Source: Thalassobacterium sedimentorum (GTDB taxonomy: Bacteria > Verrucomicrobiota > Verrucomicrobiia > Opitutales > Coraliomargaritaceae). Taken from it: a DNA stretch of 64,000 nt. Below the pieces are notes generated by a model. That model saw only the letters and a list, made by a program, of their open reading frames with translations, made no database searches and had not been told where the DNA came from. The stretch is from contig NZ_JARXIC010000005.1 in the NCBI RefSeq assembly GCF_031127905.1, forward strand, positions 1 through 64,000, written 5' to 3'. Below are positions 39,070-48,222 of the stretch, piece by piece. Position 1 is the first letter of the stretch, and every line of letters begins with the position of its first letter. Made by a program: the position numbers and the translations under genes.

Positions 39070-39558
39070 ATGCAGGCCAAACACCCTAGAGGATTTTCGA
39101 TAATAGAGCTTATGGTCGTCACGACGACCATCGGCATCTTGGCGCTGCTCAGTATTCCCAGCATCCGTATCGCGGTTGATCGGACCGAAGCCGCTGCTAC
39201 CGCCAATGACATACGCGTATTCACAGAAGCGATAGAGTTCTTCACCACTATCAAAGGTACGTATCCTGAAGCGATGACCTATACTCGTATGCCCAACGAG
39301 ATTGCCAGCTACCTTCCCTCCCCGTGGAAAAGCGGTCAATATAGTTGGTTTTATGTAAACACTGAAAATTTAACCTATGTTTACCTCTATAATCTCAGTT
39401 TTACTGCAGAACAAGCAGTCCGCCTCGACAGCATAATCGACGATGGTAACATCGCAACTGGTAACGTACGCATGGCATACAATGGCAGTGGATTAGTTTA
39501 TCTCTTCCAATATTATCAAGCCGATCGCGAGTCCATCCCCGAAATCAATGATGAATAG
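39070..39558 (+). CDS. Pseudopilin-like protein (type II secretion type)
   Basis: 162 residues with a short basic leader and the cleavage/methylation site G-FSIIELMVV. A hydrophobic helix is followed by DRTEAAATANDIRVFTEAIEFF and a GTYPEA motif, as in GspG-type pseudopilins. It ends without the H-X9-DG motif of the two larger pseudopilins in this window. It probably belongs to the type II secretion system, but no other secretion gene is adjacent. Confidence 0.88.
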   Translation: MQAKHPRGFSIIELMVVTTTIGILALLSIPSIRIAVDRTEAAATANDIRVFTEAIEFFTTIKGTYPEAMTYTRMPNEIASYLPSPWKSGQYSWFYVNTENLTYVYLYNLSFTAEQAVRLDSIIDDGNIATGNVRMAYNGSGLVYLFQYYQADRESIPEINDE

Positions 39559-39676
39559 TAGGCAATGTCGATGAGAAGATAAAACACCTTCAAACTTGCG
39601 TTCCGAAAAAAATATGCGAATGTGCACCTTGGTTCTTTGAAAGAAGCATCCGCAAATGCGGACACAATTCTTTCCG

Positions 39677-39682
39677 TATAAT
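39677..39682 (+). promoter_or_regulatory. Candidate -10 box upstream of ssrA
   Basis: TATAAT lies 69 bases before the tmRNA 5' end. No good -35 stands 17 bases upstream. A stem GGCGCT-ACTAG-AGCGCC follows at 39693-39709. If this is the promoter, the precursor has a leader that is trimmed. Confidence 0.35.
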
Positions 39683-39750
39683 TAAAAGGTTGGGCGCTAC
39701 TAGAGCGCCTATTCCTTAATTCAAATTTCCTAAATCTTAATAGATTTCAA

Positions 39751-40095
<345 letters not shown>

Positions 40096-40117
40096 ATTAA
40101 CATCGACTCTCGATCAT

Positions 40118-40143
40118 AATTTGCCAAATTAAATTGGCAAATT
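40118..40143. promoter_or_regulatory. Palindrome between ssrA and the integrase
   Basis: AATTTGCCAA-ATTAAA-TTGGCAAATT, perfect 10-base arms, ending at the base before the integrase ATG. It could be an operator controlling the integrase or an arm-type recombinase binding site. Confidence 0.5.
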
Positions 40144-41412
40144 ATGGCAAAGCAAACTTTCAAGATCAGTAAATTTACCAACCCTCAAGGCTCTGACGCA
40201 TGGAGGGTCGCAGGAACGCTCAATGGCGAGCGTATCCGCAAAAACTTCAAAACTCGAGATGAAGCTACTGCTTTTCGGCAAAAGCTCAATATCAGACTGC
40301 TAAATGAGCAGAACGAGGGCCAAACAATCTGGACGACTTTAAGCCATGCACAAAACGCCGACGCAATTGCTGCGGTGAATTTACTTAAGCGTTCAAAATC
40401 AAGTAAATCACTTCCATTCGCCGTGAATTACTTTCTAGAACACTATAAGGAGTCTACTGAAAGTAAGACGATCGAAGCTGCCGTCCTAGAATATCGAAAC
40501 GAAAAATCTCGAGAGCTCGAACGAGGTATCATCTCTTCTCGGCAAGAACGTGCCATCAAATATGAAATGGCAAAACTAGAAGGCTTTTTCACTGGACGCG
40601 TCATTGGAGAAATTCAACCCGAAGAACTCAAAAAATACTTAGATACTCCCCTTGGACGCTCAAAGGCCGTCGCTACACTTAAAACGTGGAACAACCGACG
40701 CGGCTACATCAGCACATTTTTTAAATTCTGCCTAATGAAAAAATATCTGGCAGAAAACCCAATGCTTGAAGTCCCACAATTTAAGATAAAAAAGAGCAGA
40801 GGCACTGCCGAAACTTTGACCGCGAAACAGGCTGAAGCATTCATGCATTGGTTGGAAAACTACCGAGGCAAACAAAACAAAAATGGCACTTGGTGGGGCT
40901 CACCTGGGTGCATGGTCCCCTATTACGCACTCACCTTATTCGCAGGAATCCGTCCTGACTGGAAAGATGGCGAAATGGGAAAACTGAGCTGTGATGCAAT
41001 CCGTCTCGATACGGAAGTTATTATAATAGAACCGCATGTCTCCAAAACCAACGAAAGACGAATCATTAAAATCCAGCCGAATCTCCGCGCATGGTTAGAA
41101 AAATACCCGCTAAGCAAATACCCAATTATTACTAAAAAAAGATTCCGTGATATGTGGGCAGATGTCCGAACTCAACATCACCTCCCACATGATGTCATGC
41201 GCCATACATATATTTCCATGACCGTAGGTGCCTTTCGCTCAGTTGGCGATGCTTCGCTTCAAGCTGGAAATTCAGAAGCAGTCATCCGAAAGCACTATCT
41301 TGACTCCAAAAGCACTAAAGAAGCAGATCAATTTTGGGGAATATTACCTGAAAGACATCAAGCTCAGCCTATGAGCAAAGAAAATGGACGATATATACTC
41401 TCGTTCAACTAA
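40144..41412 (+). CDS. int: Tyrosine-type integrase
   Basis: 422-residue site-specific recombinase beside ssrA. The N-terminal 215 residues hold arm- and core-binding helices, and the catalytic domain follows. Arg270 (AGIRP), Lys301 (SKTNERR), His349 and Arg353 (HDVMRH) and Tyr385 (KHYLD) fit the family. The last catalytic position, normally His in GHS, is Asn376 in AGNS, as I recall from other Verrucomicrobia integrases. It runs away from ssrA and toward the qat operon, which faces it. Confidence 0.9.
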   Translation: MAKQTFKISKFTNPQGSDAWRVAGTLNGERIRKNFKTRDEATAFRQKLNIRLLNEQNEGQTIWTTLSHAQNADAIAAVNLLKRSKSSKSLPFAVNYFLEHYKESTESKTIEAAVLEYRNEKSRELERGIISSRQERAIKYEMAKLEGFFTGRVIGEIQPEELKKYLDTPLGRSKAVATLKTWNNRRGYISTFFKFCLMKKYLAENPMLEVPQFKIKKSRGTAETLTAKQAEAFMHWLENYRGKQNKNGTWWGSPGCMVPYYALTLFAGIRPDWKDGEMGKLSCDAIRLDTEVIIIEPHVSKTNERRIIKIQPNLRAWLEKYPLSKYPIITKKRFRDMWADVRTQHHLPHDVMRHTYISMTVGAFRSVGDASLQAGNSEAVIRKHYLDSKSTKEADQFWGILPERHQAQPMSKENGRYILSFN

Positions 41413-41498
41413 ACTTCTAAACAGGCTCAAACTTTAGCCATGTCTTTTTCATTCTTAATCTGCATAATGTCCTCCTGACAGTGATTGATCGGAAGAGT

Positions 41499-41996
41499 CT
41501 ATTGTGCCTCCATAAATAGTATTTGGAAGACCCCAGGCAACGCAATTAAAGTCACTAAAGCCGCAGCGATTCGTAAAAGACGTCGATGCGTCACAGCAGA
41601 AGCCGCCCATTGCTCCCCTTTCAACGCAAGCCATGCATAGGCACCTTTTATGCCACAAATAAGCAGTAAAATCACCACAAATAGACCAAGCACGAATTGA
41701 AACTGTATGGACTCTCCTATAGCAAAAATAGGTAAACCACCAAAGTAAAAAGCAAGTGCTTCCGTATCTGCTAGTGTGACCACAAAAACAGCCATAAAAT
41801 AACAGCTCCTTTTAGCTTTGGCCGCCTGCTCGAACTCCAGATGAGTCGAACTAACCTTCCACAAGCTCCACTCAAACCAGAATAAGATAACTGAAGCTGA
41901 TAAATGTATCCATTTCGCCTGTGGATCAAATATACTCAAAATGAAATTCAAGCCTAAGCAAGCGAGTGTAGTAAGGATGAGGTCACCTAAAAGCAC
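41499..41996 (-). CDS. Four-helix membrane protein coupled to the HNH gene
   Basis: 165 residues with about four hydrophobic helices and a charged loop (EFEQAAKAKRS). The start is GTG and overlaps the HNH gene's end by 14 bases, so translation is coupled. It is the last gene of qatABCD-HNH-this gene. I recognise no family. In a defence setting a small membrane protein could be an effector that harms the cell membrane, but that is only a hypothesis. Confidence 0.7.
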   Translation of the reverse strand: MLLGDLILTTLACLGLNFILSIFDPQAKWIHLSASVILFWFEWSLWKVSSTHLEFEQAAKAKRSCYFMAVFVVTLADTEALAFYFGGLPIFAIGESIQFQFVLGLFVVILLLICGIKGAYAWLALKGEQWAASAVTHRRLLRIAAALVTLIALPGVFQILFMEAQ

Positions 41997-42189
41997 CCCG
42001 AGTATGGCAGTTCGAGCAAATCGCCAGAAGGTTTAAATTGTCATTATTGCTGGGATCTCCATCAAGGTGATGAATCTCCAATTCTGAAATGCCATTCGTC
42101 ATGCACTTAGGGTTAGGGCACCTACTCTCAACTTCGTCGAAAAGCATATGTCTAATTTTGATAGGGATGGAGGTTCTTTTTTTGGCCAT
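41983..42189 (-). CDS. Small HNH nuclease domain protein
   Basis: A 68-residue protein that is little more than an HNH fold: Cys24 and Cys29 (CPNPKC), LEIHHLDGD (His40-His41), NNDNLNLL and Cys58/Cys61 (CSNCH) form the expected zinc and catalytic layout. It ends five residues after the last motif residue, near the fold's minimum. It lies 29 bases downstream of qatD on the same strand. It may cut nucleic acid or be a DNA-binding adaptor. Confidence 0.8.
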   Translation of the reverse strand: MAKKRTSIPIKIRHMLFDEVESRCPNPKCMTNGISELEIHHLDGDPSNNDNLNLLAICSNCHTRGAFR

Positions 42190-42218
42190 AGTATGTTTCT
42201 TCGTTTTGGTCGATTCAG

Positions 42219-42971
42219 TTATTTCCAGAGGGGCTCAGCATTACGAAATATTTGTGTGCGTAGTTCATTTTCTGAAAGCCCTACAATATCAGCCAATCTT
42301 TCGATGGTGGAAGCCACTTGATACGGACGCACTGGAACGTCTCCAGCGGTCGCCACAAACGGACCATCAGTCTCTGTCAAGATGCGACCAATGGGGATCT
42401 CTCGTATCATTTTCACATGCCTCTCTCGAGACAACATCTCACCATTAATAGAGAAATAACAGCCCAGCTCAACTCCCCGTTTCATCTCAGATAACGAACC
42501 GGTGAACCAATGCAATACTGGTACTACGTTAGTCCCATTGAGATTGCACTCCAGAGCATTGAGGACATGCTTTGTGGCTCGGGTCGAGTGTATGGATAAG
42601 ACTTTATCACCGACTTGAGCACACGATTGAAGGATACGAGTAAATATCTCCCGCTGTTTCTCAAAAGAACGATAATGCCTTGGACTTGCATCCAAGCCAA
42701 TCTCTCCCACGAATCGAGTTTTGGGAAGCAACCGTTCAAACAACTCAAACTCATGACCACGCTCGGCTACCAATTGCGGATGAAGCCCTAGTGCCGCTCG
42801 AACAAAATTAAGATTTTCAGTGAGCTGAAGGTTCCTCTCAAACGCTACGGGAATCGTGGTCACAGCTAGCGTCAAGACTCGCAGCTTTTCACACTCAGCT
42901 ATGATCTCTTCAAAATCTGGATAGAGGTCGAGATGACAGTGAAAGTCTACAGCTATCGGACGTTCGCTCAT
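42219..42971 (-). CDS. qatD: QatD, TatD-like DNase of the Qat system
   Basis: A 250-residue TatD-family metal-dependent hydrolase with HCH at residues 11-13, GEIGLD, the central IHS and HWFTG histidines and TETDGPF at the end of the barrel. In the published Qat system (qatABCD) this is the nuclease component. Its start overlaps the qatC stop by four bases, so the genes are translationally coupled. Confidence 0.88.
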   Translation of the reverse strand: MSERPIAVDFHCHLDLYPDFEEIIAECEKLRVLTLAVTTIPVAFERNLQLTENLNFVRAALGLHPQLVAERGHEFELFERLLPKTRFVGEIGLDASPRHYRSFEKQREIFTRILQSCAQVGDKVLSIHSTRATKHVLNALECNLNGTNVVPVLHWFTGSLSEMKRGVELGCYFSINGEMLSRERHVKMIREIPIGRILTETDGPFVATAGDVPVRPYQVASTIERLADIVGLSENELRTQIFRNAEPLWK

Positions 42972-44332
42972 AAGGGACGACTATTGGTTGTTTTGAGAAG
43001 TTCCGCGATTTCGTTCATTCCGTTTTGATAGACTGCAACATAGTCTTCCAGTTGGTCGCCAACATCAGTCAATGGACCAGATTTAAAAATAGCTAATCTC
43101 GCGTATTTTGGATTCGCCTGAAGTTTAGCAATTGTTGACTTTGCGGCTCTCACGTGCGCTCCCTCGGCTTTCTTGCTATTTAACACCTGCCCTTTTAGCT
43201 CAACCCCATATTCAGTAGTATCACCATCATCATCTAAGCCAAACAGGGTAGAAGCTCTGCGGATTAAACAGGGCATGCAATAACCACAGTGACGAGGAGC
43301 GTGCTTATCCCAACGAGCTTTAGCCGGAGACGAGCAAGACATCGTTTGCGGTAGCAGCTCTTTAAGGTAATGGAGATCTTTACAATCGCGAATCATCTGC
43401 CCTTTTGTTTGGGTTGCATATGGATTGAGCAATCTTCCGCTGAGGCCGATGGCACCTAGCAGTTCATTCCAGCGAGCGACATAGTAAGGGTGAGCGGTCC
43501 GAGTACTGAGCGCCCCTAGTCGAAGAGAATCCAAAGGGACATTTAAGGAGATCAAGCCGTTCTCAGGAAGATATATCATGGTGTCTCCGCTGCTCCCATC
43601 AGCAACGTAAGCGGCAAGCGAGAAAAACAGGAAAGAACGAGAACGTTGAGTCCCCTCATCCCCACCATTATGCAATATATTCCGTGGAAAACCTATATTC
43701 CCCCGCAAAGAATCAAAGCTAGATTTACCATATTTTTGCTTCAGTGCATCTAATACAATTCGCTGATATGTACTGGTCGTTCCATCCGAATAATGACTCA
43801 CAAAAATAGGCTCCCGACCACTGGTGAGCAAGTCAATTGCCCCGATACAACTATCCAAACCTCCTGAAAGAAGTGAGACACAGTCACGAGGAGCCAAGTT
43901 GAATTTATCTGAAACAGGGACGATTATCTGTTTGGCCTTCGGGCGAGGTCTAAACTGAAAACACCAACGATCTCCAGTCAAAAAATGTAGCATTCCGCTC
44001 AGTGCTCCAGCTTGAGCTTGCCACAAACCCGGATCGCTAACGGGGAAATATAAAAAGATCTCCCGCGTCCATCCATCTTGAGCATTCTTAGCGCGAGAGA
44101 TACGAGTGTCCACTCCCATTACAGCAGTACCCAGCAGAAGCAAATCAAAGGCAATTTCGGAAGGGCTTAGGGCAAGTTCTTTTACCGCATCTACGGTATT
44201 CTGGATACCAAAATTTAGTAATCCTAATATATCATATAAATCGACATTTGATACTACCGAATGAGGATCATCTGGGGTGACCTGAAATCGATCCTTATTG
44301 TTCATTTGAAAGACAATGTGATGGCGGAACAT
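42968..44332 (-). CDS. qatC: QatC, QueC-like enzyme of the Qat system
   Basis: A 454-residue protein with a PP-loop ATP pyrophosphatase motif SGGLDS (156-161) and a C-terminal zinc cluster around HCGYCMPC, as in QueC, which makes 7-cyano-7-deazaguanine. It has a long N-terminal extension (about 150 residues) not found in QueC. In Qat this protein is thought to use deazaguanine chemistry to modify a partner rather than make tRNA precursors. It follows qatB after four bases. Confidence 0.9.
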   Translation of the reverse strand: MFRHHIVFQMNNKDRFQVTPDDPHSVVSNVDLYDILGLLNFGIQNTVDAVKELALSPSEIAFDLLLLGTAVMGVDTRISRAKNAQDGWTREIFLYFPVSDPGLWQAQAGALSGMLHFLTGDRWCFQFRPRPKAKQIIVPVSDKFNLAPRDCVSLLSGGLDSCIGAIDLLTSGREPIFVSHYSDGTTSTYQRIVLDALKQKYGKSSFDSLRGNIGFPRNILHNGGDEGTQRSRSFLFFSLAAYVADGSSGDTMIYLPENGLISLNVPLDSLRLGALSTRTAHPYYVARWNELLGAIGLSGRLLNPYATQTKGQMIRDCKDLHYLKELLPQTMSCSSPAKARWDKHAPRHCGYCMPCLIRRASTLFGLDDDGDTTEYGVELKGQVLNSKKAEGAHVRAAKSTIAKLQANPKYARLAIFKSGPLTDVGDQLEDYVAVYQNGMNEIAELLKTTNSRPL

Positions 44333-44336
44333 AATT

Positions 44337-45188
44337 TTATTCTGTTGTTAGCTGCCCGAGCAAATTGTATGCAGCTTCGTAAATCTCATGTGTGATTTTA
44401 GTGAGCTGCTGGCTGCCTATACTGCCAAAATCAGAAAGTGGACCACCGACAGCATCCCTGACACAGCCGGATATGACTGCTGAAAGAGTTGCTTCGATGC
44501 CTTGGACTGCGAGTGTATCATCAGGTACGGCAAGACAGTTAACCCCAACATCATTGATAACCCGATCTTTTATCGAATTCGAAACAAAGCCAATAAAGAG
44601 CTCTCGCAGCTGTTCCTCAGAAAACTCATCCGCCATATCCAGACCTTGCTCGCTAAGATCTGCAATTGCATCCGCCAGAGCATCCCTTGCAATCCCTTCA
44701 TCAATAGAGCCACCAGGATCAAGACAGAGGGCATCGATGAGTAAAGGGAGTATTTCATCAACTGATTTTCCTTGGCAGTCTTTAAGGCCAAATTGCTTCA
44801 GTGCTTCAGGCGTTCCCACAGAAGCCACAGCCTGAGCGAAAGAAAGAATCTTGCTGGCCGTGCGCTGAGGCCCTGCCATTCGGTGCGCGGCAGTGCGTGC
44901 TCCCCCACTAGCACTGCCGACATACTCACTTAACGCACGATTGAGTGTGTTGCTATTCCCAGTGCGAGAAAAAGAAGTGAGACTCGCGCGAGGTGCCCGA
45001 AACCTTTTTGCATCAGGCGGCAAAGAAATTGGAGGTAGCTCAGCTTTCCCCTCTCCATTAGGCTCATCGGAACCACCTTCTGGCACATCGATAGGATCGA
45101 GCCCATCGATGCCTGGCAATTCGCCACACCAAGTTGGAATCAGAGGCGAATCATTCTTTGGCCCAGATGAAGCTGCAGAAGTACCCAT
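44337..45188 (-). CDS. qatB: QatB, partner protein of the Qat system
   Basis: 283 residues without a recognised fold. The N-terminal 80 are low-complexity, and the rest is helical (DEFSEEQLRELFIGFVSNS region). It begins Met-Gly-Thr, so removal of Met would expose an N-terminal glycine. I recall reports that QueC-like defence proteins modify an N-terminal Gly of their partner; I cannot verify this here. Position between qatA and qatC identifies it. Two bases separate it from the qatA stop. Confidence 0.85.
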   Translation of the reverse strand: MGTSAASSGPKNDSPLIPTWCGELPGIDGLDPIDVPEGGSDEPNGEGKAELPPISLPPDAKRFRAPRASLTSFSRTGNSNTLNRALSEYVGSASGGARTAAHRMAGPQRTASKILSFAQAVASVGTPEALKQFGLKDCQGKSVDEILPLLIDALCLDPGGSIDEGIARDALADAIADLSEQGLDMADEFSEEQLRELFIGFVSNSIKDRVINDVGVNCLAVPDDTLAVQGIEATLSAVISGCVRDAVGGPLSDFGSIGSQQLTKITHEIYEAAYNLLGQLTTE

Positions 45189-45190
45189 AA

Positions 45191-47080
45191 CTAAGTTTCG
45201 ATTTTATTGATTTTAGCCGTCGCAGTCGCACTCTTCCTGAGTGCTTTGTTCTCAGTTTGATTCATCCAAGTCTTGTATAACCGCTTAAACGCAGCTTGGG
45301 CAGGTTCCGACGAAAACGCCTTATTCCAGCCAGAGACAACCCATGCTCCGAGATCCGACGGAGTTCTCGATTTCAGAATGTCAATGAGTGGCAATTGCAA
45401 GTTCGGATGACTCTCCGCCAACAAAATAAGTCCCTCCATCTCGTTAGGCTTAGATGCTAAACTGGATTCTTTCAGGACATCTTCTCTCAGTGTGTCAAAA
45501 ATCGCTCGCGCATCCGCATCGACCAACTTCTTAACGGCCTCTCTTTGACCACTCGCACTCAGGGCGCCCCCCTTCAGCTTCTCATAAAGCGCTTCATGTA
45601 TTCCCAGCCCTCCATTGACGCCAGAGAACATCCGCTTATCCCGAGTGACAAATGCATACGGTCGTAAATCAATGCCTCCTAGCTTTGGATCAAGGTCGAG
45701 CCATTGCTGAACGGTAGGTTTTTTCGACCAATTTGCAACCGGCTCGGAATCTCCCAAATTTCCCCGCTTCGTATTCCCCTTTTCCAGCATTTTTATCTGC
45801 TCGGGTTTACCATCACGTGATGTAGCAATCATCGCAATCAACTGTTCATATTCATCCAGCGCAAACCTTTCGAGCAGCATTAGCTTGGCAAGAATCGGAC
45901 GCTTGATCATCTTATTGAATCCACGCGCTTCGGCAATTGATTCTCGTAATATAAGCGTATTAAGGAAACGCTTGATCTGCCTAGGATTACCCTTTGTTCC
46001 CGCTGTGAGTAGAGGCGTTAATTGAGCCGCCAGAGTTAATGACGAATTGATTTTAGACGGCACATCCCCAATGGATTCTTCGATTTTTGCCCGGTCTAAG
46101 CCGTTTGAAATCCAAGGCATCATCAATAGCTTGCGGGCAAGTTCAAGATATGGCGTAAATTCTTCAGCATTCAATTGCTGCTCGATCAGCAGCAAAGTAA
46201 TATAAGTCCGCGTTTCGGATGAGCCCAAGGCGGGAATGCGGAAAGGCACCTGAATGAGCTTTTCCAGATAGTTACGAGAGTAAACCTGCGGCGAGATTCT
46301 TCCAGGCAAATCGGGAAAGTGCTGCCTCACGGCGTATTCCACCATAGTTTCATCTACCGCAATAACGAAAGCAGAGCGCTCAACAAAAAGAAAAAGCCGT
46401 ATCGCCTCCAAAGTTTCGATAATTGTGATGGGCAAACAACGGTCCAGATCATCGACTAATATAACCAGCTTCTCAATACCCGCCTCATCAAGCAGCGTCG
46501 TAAAATCTCGCCTAAACTCATGGACTTGGCTTGGGACTGTCGAAGCGCTATGATCGGGAGTGCTCACCAGTTCTTTTGCGGTGCACAAAATCGCATCCAT
46601 ATCAGTCGTCGTGATAGCGTCGTGTCCCTTTGCTAAAAGTGATTTCGCAAAATTCGACAAAGCTCCAATTTGCTGTGGTGATGGTAGTCCCGTAGCCACA
46701 TTATACGCCAAGCCTCCAGCATGTTTTGCGACTTTTAACCAATTAATCTGCTTCAATAGACCTTTAGCCTGCTCTTTGACTTTCACTGATTTTGGGCGAG
46801 CATCAAGGATCCCATTAATCAGAGACTCTAACAGCACCAGTTTAGCGTCTTCAAAGCCTTGAAAAGTCCAACTATTAAACTTAAGACAAAGCGTCTTCTT
46901 CTTAGATGCTAGGTTCGCCTGAACCATAGCTAATACACTCGATTTACCAGCCCCCCAATCTCCGTGTAATCCTATCGAGATGGGCTCGTTACCAGCATTA
47001 TCCAAGAGAGCAATCACTGAGACGGCAATCGGCTCATACTGGAGCAAATCTACGTCAGTTTCATTATCATTGAAGAACAT
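45191..47080 (-). CDS. qatA: QatA, KAP-family P-loop ATPase of the Qat system
   Basis: 629 residues from the ATG at 47080 (a TTG at 47098 adds six). The P-loop is GDWGAGKSS (residues 40-48), and the Walker B region LVILVDDLDRCLP is the KAP NTPase signature, followed by long helical segments and an inserted region. In the Qat system it is the ATPase, probably linked to sensing or activation. It is the first gene of the operon. The 458 bases upstream carry its promoter. Confidence 0.9.
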   Translation of the reverse strand: MFFNDNETDVDLLQYEPIAVSVIALLDNAGNEPISIGLHGDWGAGKSSVLAMVQANLASKKKTLCLKFNSWTFQGFEDAKLVLLESLINGILDARPKSVKVKEQAKGLLKQINWLKVAKHAGGLAYNVATGLPSPQQIGALSNFAKSLLAKGHDAITTTDMDAILCTAKELVSTPDHSASTVPSQVHEFRRDFTTLLDEAGIEKLVILVDDLDRCLPITIIETLEAIRLFLFVERSAFVIAVDETMVEYAVRQHFPDLPGRISPQVYSRNYLEKLIQVPFRIPALGSSETRTYITLLLIEQQLNAEEFTPYLELARKLLMMPWISNGLDRAKIEESIGDVPSKINSSLTLAAQLTPLLTAGTKGNPRQIKRFLNTLILRESIAEARGFNKMIKRPILAKLMLLERFALDEYEQLIAMIATSRDGKPEQIKMLEKGNTKRGNLGDSEPVANWSKKPTVQQWLDLDPKLGGIDLRPYAFVTRDKRMFSGVNGGLGIHEALYEKLKGGALSASGQREAVKKLVDADARAIFDTLREDVLKESSLASKPNEMEGLILLAESHPNLQLPLIDILKSRTPSDLGAWVVSGWNKAFSSEPAQAAFKRLYKTWMNQTENKALRKSATATAKINKIET

Positions 47081-47098
47081 CAAGTTGTAAGATATCAA

Positions 47099-47557
47099 AA
47101 ATATGATTATAAAAACAACCAGAAAAGCACGTAAAGCGTATAAAGTTTACAATCGAACGACAAACTAGCAGACCAACATCCGTTCAATAAAAGCCAACGT
47201 CCCATCGAGCAAAAAATCTAAAGATACGGTTTGAGCCCAAAAACATGGTGCAGTGCGGAAATCCGAGAAATAGATAAAGAGTATTTTTGTAATATAAAAT
47301 ACTTTAAGGCGGCATCTTCTTGCACATCACAGGCGACTTGCTTTATACAACCCCCGTGTATGCCAAACTGTAGCTTCCATACAGGACACGAAATCACACG
47401 AAACTCCCAACTCCCAAACGAAGACAAGAGCACCAAAGTCTTCAAACCAATGCTTGGTTTTCGTGCAGAAACTATCGCCGCAGATCTAGGATATCGACAA
47501 GGTCTACTTCACTAACAATGGAGAGCTTGTGAAACGCTCGAAACGCACATCAGCAAC
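47099..47557. other. Gene-poor stretch upstream of qatA
   Basis: Low-GC sequence holding the qat promoter region. Two overlapping ORFs at about 47218-47515 (plus strand 94 residues, minus strand 75) have no family I know and no ribosome binding site, so I leave them unannotated. It is the most likely place for the island's right border. The sequence CGAAACTCCCAACTCCC... here shows no match to the ssrA end. Confidence 0.4.
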
Positions 47558-48214
47558 TCAGTTACTGAGATTTTTGATCCCTTCAAGCCAATGGGCAGCC
47601 ATTTTCTTGGCACCATTCACGTTAGGATGCACTTTGTCTCCCACGGTGTCAGTCGTCCAATCGAATCTATTATCTTGATCGACCAGCACCATATTATCGG
47701 CAAATTCCGAATACTTCACGTAATCGGCCAACTTTTTATTTAACTCAGGAATGTAATCATATTTCGGTAGCTTCCCTGCTGTGATCACTTGAGCGATCAG
47801 GATCGTCGCTCTTGGATTGATCTGTATAATCGTACGCACAATAGAATCCGTATCCCGTAGAATACCCGGCACTGGTTTGTCTTTGCTAAAGCTATTATGT
47901 CCGGAGTGCAGCAGGACGACATCGGCGGGATACTGCCGATAAACATCTTCAATAATTGAAGCAAGATACGCAGTGTTTTTGCCGCTATACCCCGCATGTG
48001 CCGAATCGCTATCTTTCTTTGGGCCGATAAATGTATATGACATTCTCTGGGCCTTTAGCATCTTCGGAAGAAATTTTCGGTAGCAAACAAAGTGCTCGCC
48101 GCCTTCGGTGATCGAATCACCTAAGGCAAGCACAGTGATTTCTACGGGAGGGCTCGCATGTAAGCTTCCACAGATACTCATGAGGCAAATAAAGATACTT
48201 AGAAATTTCATCAT
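47558..48214 (-). CDS. Secreted SGNH/GDSL hydrolase
   Basis: 218 residues with a signal peptide ending near LHASPP. The SGNH blocks are GDSITEGG (Ser34), LLHSGHN with the oxyanion asparagine, and DKVHPN with the catalytic Asp/His. Such enzymes deacetylate or deesterify glycans. It follows the FAD oxidoreductase after eight bases, in one operon with it and the SSS transporter. Confidence 0.87.
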   Translation of the reverse strand: MMKFLSIFICLMSICGSLHASPPVEITVLALGDSITEGGEHFVCYRKFLPKMLKAQRMSYTFIGPKKDSDSAHAGYSGKNTAYLASIIEDVYRQYPADVVLLHSGHNSFSKDKPVPGILRDTDSIVRTIIQINPRATILIAQVITAGKLPKYDYIPELNKKLADYVKYSEFADNMVLVDQDNRFDWTTDTVGDKVHPNVNGAKKMAAHWLEGIKNLSN

Positions 48215-48222
48215 TAAATTAT

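Larger units (their letters stand above)
40096..47557. mobile_element. Predicted defence island integrated at ssrA
   Basis: The segment starts at the ssrA 3' end with an integrase and carries the qat operon in opposite orientation, plus an HNH nuclease and a membrane protein gene. The right border is uncertain. I found no clear second copy of the ssrA 3' sequence (CTCCCGCCACCTCCACCA) near 47.1-47.6 kb, so a degenerate repeat or a border outside my reading is possible. The end at 47557 is where chromosomal-style glycan genes begin. Confidence 0.6.

Noticed and set aside
41983-42189. HNH gene as a truncated pseudogene
   Set aside because: All zinc and HNH residues are present, and the gene is coupled to its neighbour. 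A short HNH protein is possible.
47231-47515. ORF of 94 residues with an end resembling IS6-type transposase (PMLGFRAETIAA)
   Set aside because: The similarity is short and the rest of the ORF matches nothing, with no terminal repeats. It may be noise or an old remnant.
47099-47600. attR copy of the ssrA 3' end
   Set aside because: I searched by eye for the last 18 bases of the tmRNA and found no convincing match, so I do not report a right attachment site.
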